Origin: Phycisphaerales bacterium
Lineage (GTDB): Bacteria > Planctomycetota > Phycisphaerae > Tepidisphaerales > Tepidisphaeraceae
Direction: 5' to 3'
Length of the DNA: 9,577 nucleotides
Assembly (NCBI GenBank): GCA_028288775.1
Contig: JAQGHP010000787.1
Span: 1-9,577, forward strand
The notes under the pieces were generated by a model. The model did not search any database. It was not told where the DNA came from and saw only the letters and a list, made by a program, of their open reading frames with translations. Made by a program: the position numbers and the translations under genes. Below, piece by piece: positions 6,324 through 9,577 of the stretch (within the stretch, counting starts at the first letter, position 1; the number at the start of each line of letters is the position of its first letter).

Positions 6324-7205
6324 CTACGTCGTCTTCTCACGCCGCGTGAACAGGAAGAAGGTTGCGATGAAACCCACGAGCAGCACCATTCCCAGGGCCG
6401 AACCGAACGGGAGGTTGCCGCCAGAGCCGAATTGATCTTCGATGACGTCGCCGATCAGATAGACCGTGCCGCCGCTCATCACGTGTGTGACGGCGAACAT
6501 CGCCACCGCCGGCACGAACACCATCAAGACCCCCGCCCCCACGCCCGGCATGGTGAGCGGCAGCACGACCCGTACGAAGGTCCGCGCGGGCCCCGCGCCT
6601 AAATCCGATGCGGCTTCGAGCAGGGATTCGTCGAGTTTTTCGACGCTGCCGTAGACGGGGAGGATCATGAAAGGGAGGTACGTGTAGACGAGCACGATCA
6701 TCACCGCGGCGGGCGTGTGCAGGACTTCGAACTTATCGTTCAGCAGCACGGGGATGATTTGGAGCGCGCGGAGGAGTGTGTTAAGCACGCCCTGGTGGTC
6801 AAGGATGGTGGTCCAGGCGAAGGTGCGGATGAGGAAGCTTGTCATGAAGGGGATCATGATGAGCATCAGCAAGCGATTGCGCCGCCCCGCGGGCGCCCGG
6901 CCAATATGGTACGCGACGGGGTAGCCGATGAGCGCGCAGAGGATGGTGGTGAGCCCGGCGTACGCCGTGGATCGGGCGAAATTCCCCAGGTAATCCGGCG
7001 AGAATGCCAGCGCATAGTTGCCAAGGGTAAAGACGCGCTCGACCTCGGAATACCCGGCGTTCTTGAAAAAGCTGTAGACGAAGAGCATCCCGGTGGGGAC
7101 GACGACGAACGCCGCGAGCCAGACGAGCAGCGGGGAAAACGCCACCCACGCCCGCCAGCCAGGACGGCGGGTGGACTGGGGGCTTGCAAGCGTTGTGGAG
7201 GTCAT
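6324..7205 (-). CDS. potB: Spermidine/putrescine ABC transporter permease PotB
   Basis: Inner-membrane permease of the polyamine importer, 293 residues with six predicted membrane helices at about 24-46, 80-99, 112-131, 165-185, 218-240 and 267-287. The EAA loop that docks on PotA is EAASDLGAGPARTF (197-210) followed by VVLPLTMPG, matching the binding-protein-dependent transporter signature. FMTSFLIRTFAW (120-131) and YTYLPFMILPVYGSVEKLD (174-192) are characteristic of PotB and PotH type subunits. GGAG seven bases before ATG supports the start. It is separated from potD by 105 bp holding a CCCTCTCCC hairpin and from potA by the heptamer array, so the genes are spaced more loosely than in a typical operon while all pointing the same way. 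Confidence 0.93.
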   Translation of the reverse strand: MTSTTLASPQSTRRPGWRAWVAFSPLLVWLAAFVVVPTGMLFVYSFFKNAGYSEVERVFTLGNYALAFSPDYLGNFARSTAYAGLTTILCALIGYPVAYHIGRAPAGRRNRLLMLIMIPFMTSFLIRTFAWTTILDHQGVLNTLLRALQIIPVLLNDKFEVLHTPAAVMIVLVYTYLPFMILPVYGSVEKLDESLLEAASDLGAGPARTFVRVVLPLTMPGVGAGVLMVFVPAVAMFAVTHVMSGGTVYLIGDVIEDQFGSGGNLPFGSALGMVLLVGFIATFFLFTRREKTT

Positions 7206-7237
7206 CAGGAAACTCCATTAGTCAGGAAACTTCTGGT

Positions 7238-7276
7238 CCCCTCTCCCCGAGTACCCCCGAGTGCGAGGGAGAGGGA
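7238..7276. repeat. CCCTCTCCC hairpin repeat between potD and potB
   Basis: A single copy of the same family seen at 1151 and 1741: stem CCCTCTCCC (7239-7247) with GGGAGAGGG (7267-7275), but a longer 19-nt loop containing GAGTACCCCCGAGTGC. It begins 34 bp after the potD stop on the transcribed strand, a position where REP-like hairpins often stabilise or attenuate operon mRNA. Confidence 0.8.
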
Positions 7277-7310
7277 GTGGCCACCGCGTAAGAGCGGCGC
7301 TTCTTTGTCA

Positions 7311-8342
7311 TTAACTGCGCAACTCGGTCATCAGCACCGAAACGTCCGCGTTGGCTTTGCCGATGTCGCGGAACAACTCCAGGTTCCCGGCGTCCGGCGG
7401 GTAGCTCGCCGGGTTCGCCCGCTGCCCGTCGCTCAGCAACTTGCGGGCGGCGGCGTTCGGGTTGGTGTAGGGGAATCTATCAGAGATGATTTTGCTCACC
7501 TCCGGCCGCAGGATGTAATTGATGAACTGCATCGCGGCACCCTTGTTTTTCGAGCCGGCGGGGATGCACAGATTGTCGATGAAGCGGTGCGCGCCTTCCG
7601 CCGGGAGCACGTACTTGAAGCGTTTATCCTGATCCATCAGCTTCGCGGCTTCGCCGCTGTAGACAATGCCCAGATCGACTTCGTCGCGGATCAACAGGGC
7701 CTTGGGGTCGTCGGAATTGAAGAGTTTCACCATCTTGACCCACTCGCGCAGCATCGGCTTGACCTTCGCAAGGTTCTCGGGCGTCACGTCGTTGATCGCG
7801 ATTCCGCGGGTCGCAAAGGCCCATGACACCATCTCGCGGTTGTCTTCCAGCGCGATGATGCGCTTGCGATACTTCTCCTGGAATACGTCCGCATAGCCGC
7901 GAACGGGCTCTTTCACCTTGTCGGTGTTGATGATGATGCCGACGGTGCCGCTCATGTACGGGACCGAGTATTGGTTGCCCGGGTCGTAGGCGAGATTGCG
8001 GAACTCCGGCAGCAAGTTCGAGAGATTTGGAATTTGGGCCAGATCGAGCGGCGCGACCATTTTCCGCTTGATCAGGTGCTCGACCATGTACTCCGACGGC
8101 TGAATGATGTCGTACTGCGCCGACCCCGGCGCGAGCTTGGCGAGCATCTTTTCGTTGGTGTCATAGACTTCATAATCCACAGGGATGCCGGTCTCCTTCG
8201 TGAAGCCGTCGATCACTTCCCTGGGCACGTATTCCGACCAGGCGAAAAGGTGGAGTGTGGGCGCGGTTGCCGCGGACGATTTATCGCGGTGGCAGCCTGC
8301 CAGGCAGATTGCAAATGCGAACAGGAGACAAAGGTGTTTCAT
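7311..8342 (-). CDS. potD: Polyamine-binding lipoprotein PotD
   Basis: Substrate-capture protein of the importer, 343 residues. The N-terminus is a lipoprotein signal (MKHLCLLFAFAICLAGC), Cys17 being the expected lipid anchor, so the protein should be tethered at a periplasmic membrane face. Compared with what I know of E. coli PotD, binding-site positions line up: Trp35 in FAWSEYVP with Tyr38, PSEYMV (82-87, Ser83/Tyr85), Asp167 and Glu170 in LEDNRE, and Asp256 in FIDNLCIP. Two aromatic box positions differ: Tyr228 in VYSGEA where E. coli has Trp229, and Phe254 where it has Trp255. The acidic residues that hold the amines are kept, so spermidine or putrescine remains the best guess. AGGAG five bases before ATG fixes the start. 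It lies between the two permease genes. Confidence 0.92.
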   Translation of the reverse strand: MKHLCLLFAFAICLAGCHRDKSSAATAPTLHLFAWSEYVPREVIDGFTKETGIPVDYEVYDTNEKMLAKLAPGSAQYDIIQPSEYMVEHLIKRKMVAPLDLAQIPNLSNLLPEFRNLAYDPGNQYSVPYMSGTVGIIINTDKVKEPVRGYADVFQEKYRKRIIALEDNREMVSWAFATRGIAINDVTPENLAKVKPMLREWVKMVKLFNSDDPKALLIRDEVDLGIVYSGEAAKLMDQDKRFKYVLPAEGAHRFIDNLCIPAGSKNKGAAMQFINYILRPEVSKIISDRFPYTNPNAAARKLLSDGQRANPASYPPDAGNLELFRDIGKANADVSVLMTELRS

Positions 8343-8347
8343 AGTTT

Positions 8348-8352
8348 CTCCT
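8348..8352 (-). promoter_or_regulatory. potD ribosome binding site beside a repeat
   Basis: AGGAG on the minus strand, five bases before the potD ATG. It directly borders the CCCTCTCCC-type repeat at 8354, whose purine-rich strand (GAGAGGAAG) is transcribed just upstream and could compete for or mask the site. Confidence 0.6.
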
Positions 8353-8353
8353 A

Positions 8354-8390
8354 CTTCCTCTCTCGCAGGGAGCGGCCGGGTGAGGGTGGG
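8354..8390 (+). repeat. CCCTCTCCC-family repeat, left copy of short pair
   Basis: A diverged copy in the same orientation as 1151-1190: CTTCCTCTCTCGCAGGGAGCGGCCGGGTGAGGGTGGG in pattern, keeping the CAGGGAG and GTGAGGGTG segments. It faces the copy at 8435-8467 across a 44-bp spacer. Confidence 0.75.
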
Positions 8391-8434
8391 AAGTGTGGTA
8401 TTCCGTGTATGTGACGATTGTGAAAGGCGTGCTC

Positions 8435-8467
8435 TCGCCCTGCCCTCTCCTTAGGAGGGAGGGGGAG
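8435..8467 (-). repeat. CCCTCTCCC-family repeat, right copy of short pair
   Basis: Same orientation as 1741-1780: GCCCTGCCCTCTCCTTAGGAGGGAGGGGGAG in pattern, with a degraded stem. It overlaps the 3' end of potC, encoding its last residues and the TAA stop (8451-8453, minus strand). Confidence 0.75.
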
Positions 8468-9263
8468 TTTGATTTCGCCGCCGCACGCCGTCCGCGGCCA
8501 ACGTCAGCACCGCCGTGGCAACGACGATCACGGTGGAGATCGCGTTGAGCTTGGGGCTCAGGCCCTGCCTGATCTGATTGTAAATCATCACGGGCACAGT
8601 CTGCGATCGCGCGCTGGACGTGAAAAACGTGACGATGAACTCGTCGAGCGAGAGCGTGAACGACAGCATCGCCCCGGCGACGATGCCCGGCATCAAGTAC
8701 GGCACGATCACCTTCACGAATGCCCGCGCGGGCGTCGCGCCAAGATCGAGGGCGGCTTCTTCCAGCGATGGATCGAGCCCTGCCAGCCGGGCCTGCACCG
8801 CGGCCATTACGAACGGAAAGCAAAACGTAACGTGCGAGATCACCACCGTCGCGTAGCCTAGATCCAATCCTACCTCGCGGAACAGGAGCATGAAGCTTAC
8901 GCCCATGATGATCTCCGGCACGACCATGGGCAGCACCGCCAGCGTCGTCGCGGCGCGGCCGGCGGGAAAGCGGTAGCGGTGCAGCAGCCACGCCGCGGTC
9001 GTCCCGAGGACGACCGAGATCGCGGTCGTGACCGTGGCGATGATGAGACTGTTCTGCAGGGCAGTCAGGAGGATATCGTCGCGCCAGATCTCGGCGTACC
9101 AGCGAAGGGTGAAACCCCTCCAGACGCCATAGATTGTTGAGTTGTTAAACGAGTAGACGATGAGCAGGAGAATGGGCAGGTAGAGGAACGCCATGACGGC
9201 GGCCGTCCAGAGGGCGAGAAGTCGGCGGGCGAGTTTGTTGCCGGGGGGCGGTGGGTGGGCCAT
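8451..9263 (-). CDS. potC: Spermidine/putrescine ABC transporter permease PotC
   Basis: Second inner-membrane permease of the polyamine importer, 270 residues, six predicted helices at about 17-39, 68-92, 106-128, 134-155, 190-213 and 238-257. YLPILLLIVYSFNNS (28-42) is a strong PotC/PotI signature. The EAA loop is EEAALDLGATPARAF (168-182) with VIVPYLMPGI after it, and LSFTLSLDEFIVTFF (199-213) is the usual segment following. It is the first gene of the minus-strand cluster. The best Shine-Dalgarno (AAGGAG, 9279-9284) is 15 bases before the ATG, longer than ideal, so initiation may be weak or begin slightly upstream. The final TPPPS and the stop codon come from a CCCTCTCCC-type repeat that overlaps the gene end. 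N-terminal Pro-rich MAHPPPPGNK is not a signal peptide. Confidence 0.93.
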   Translation of the reverse strand: MAHPPPPGNKLARRLLALWTAAVMAFLYLPILLLIVYSFNNSTIYGVWRGFTLRWYAEIWRDDILLTALQNSLIIATVTTAISVVLGTTAAWLLHRYRFPAGRAATTLAVLPMVVPEIIMGVSFMLLFREVGLDLGYATVVISHVTFCFPFVMAAVQARLAGLDPSLEEAALDLGATPARAFVKVIVPYLMPGIVAGAMLSFTLSLDEFIVTFFTSSARSQTVPVMIYNQIRQGLSPKLNAISTVIVVATAVLTLAADGVRRRNQTPPPS

Positions 9264-9309
9264 TTTTTCGTTCAGGTGCTCCTTCCGTTTGCAAAATTAC
9301 GACGCGGAA

Positions 9310-9361
9310 ATGTAACAATCGCCGCGCGCCACGCAACATAAAAATCTGTGGTAAATTTATA
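9310..9361 (-). promoter_or_regulatory. Possible pot operon promoter region
   Basis: This AT-rich stretch upstream of potC is the only long leader in front of the cluster. Two -10 candidates are visible on the minus strand: TATAAAT at 9355-9361, without a clear -35, and TACATT within TTGTTACATT (about 9308-9317) with TTGCGT 16 bp upstream. Either would drive potC-potD-potB-potA. Choosing between them is not possible from sequence. Confidence 0.3.
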
Positions 9362-9388
9362 GCCGGAGTCGAAGTGAAATCCGAATTC

Positions 9389-9577
9389 CGAATCCCCGAA
9401 ATCCGAATCAAATCCGAATGACGAAATCCCAAGTCCGAAGAGAAGACTTTACCGTGAAGCGACGAAGAAAGGCTTGAGCCACGAATGAACACGAATTCAA
9501 TCTAATTCGTGTTCATTGGCGGCTCCCTCCGATTTTGGATTTCGTCATTCGGATTTGATTCGGATTTCGGGGATTCG
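9389..9577. repeat. Nested inverted repeat at window edge
   Basis: Outer arms of 41 bp (9389-9429 and 9537-9577) are perfect reverse complements, built from short ATCCGAAT/CCGAAATC motifs. Inside is a second perfect inverted repeat, AATGAACACGAATT at 9484-9497 with its complement at 9504-9517, loop CAATCT. The right arm runs to the last base of the window, so the element may continue. There is no open reading frame of note between the arms. It resembles composite palindromic repeats known from several large bacterial genomes; mobility is not shown. Confidence 0.9.

Noticed and set aside
6717..7826. Plus-strand open frame (369 codons) across potB and potD
   Set aside because: It spans two clear minus-strand genes and the repeat between them, with low-complexity Gly/Arg/Glu content.

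Overview
The window is GC-rich bacterial chromosome with eight protein-coding genes that I can support plus one DUF559 cassette gene, and an unusually dense set of short repeats. Lipobox signal peptides on two proteins and a surface-type patatin lipase indicate a Gram-negative envelope. The mix of TACAAT-type boxes directly before start codons with several families of small hairpin repeats resembles what I recall from the Planctomycetes/Verrucomicrobia (PVC) group. That placement is an impression and not a proof; no rRNA or tRNA is present to settle it.

Layout, left to right. Positions 1-150 hold a short array of spaced hairpin repeats. Next come a PfkB-family sugar-phosphate kinase (235-1200, +), a DUF559 nuclease-like gene (1264-1668, +) framed by two inverted copies of a 40-bp CCCTCTCCC-type repeat, and a Sua5-type threonylcarbamoyl-AMP synthase (1821-2807, +) for tRNA t6A modification. 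A small unrecognised protein (2916-3284, -) follows, convergent with sua5 and divergent from a patatin-like lipoprotein (3532-4989, +). The right half is one minus-strand spermidine/putrescine-type ABC importer transcribed potC - potD - potB - potA (9263 down to 5089).

The pot genes form a complete importer: lipoprotein binding protein, two six-helix permeases and an ATPase. The order is unusual (ATPase last), and every junction carries a repeat: a CCCTCTCCC inverted pair between potC and potD, a single copy between potD and potB, a GGGATCA heptamer array between potB and potA, and a GTGAAAC inverted repeat after potA. Upstream of potC, at the window edge, is a nested inverted repeat with 41-bp outer arms.

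The main points for a second look are: (1) the DUF559 gene bounded by 37/40 identical inverted repeats, with a 114-bp version lacking the gene elsewhere in the window; (2) three plus-strand genes with a TAnnAT box 6-9 nt before ATG and no Shine-Dalgarno, suggesting leaderless mRNAs, while minus-strand genes mostly have ordinary ribosome binding sites; (3) repeats that abut or supply the 3' ends of genes, including the last residues of the kinase and of PotC and the stop codon of PotA. I did not find a new multi-gene system beyond these.
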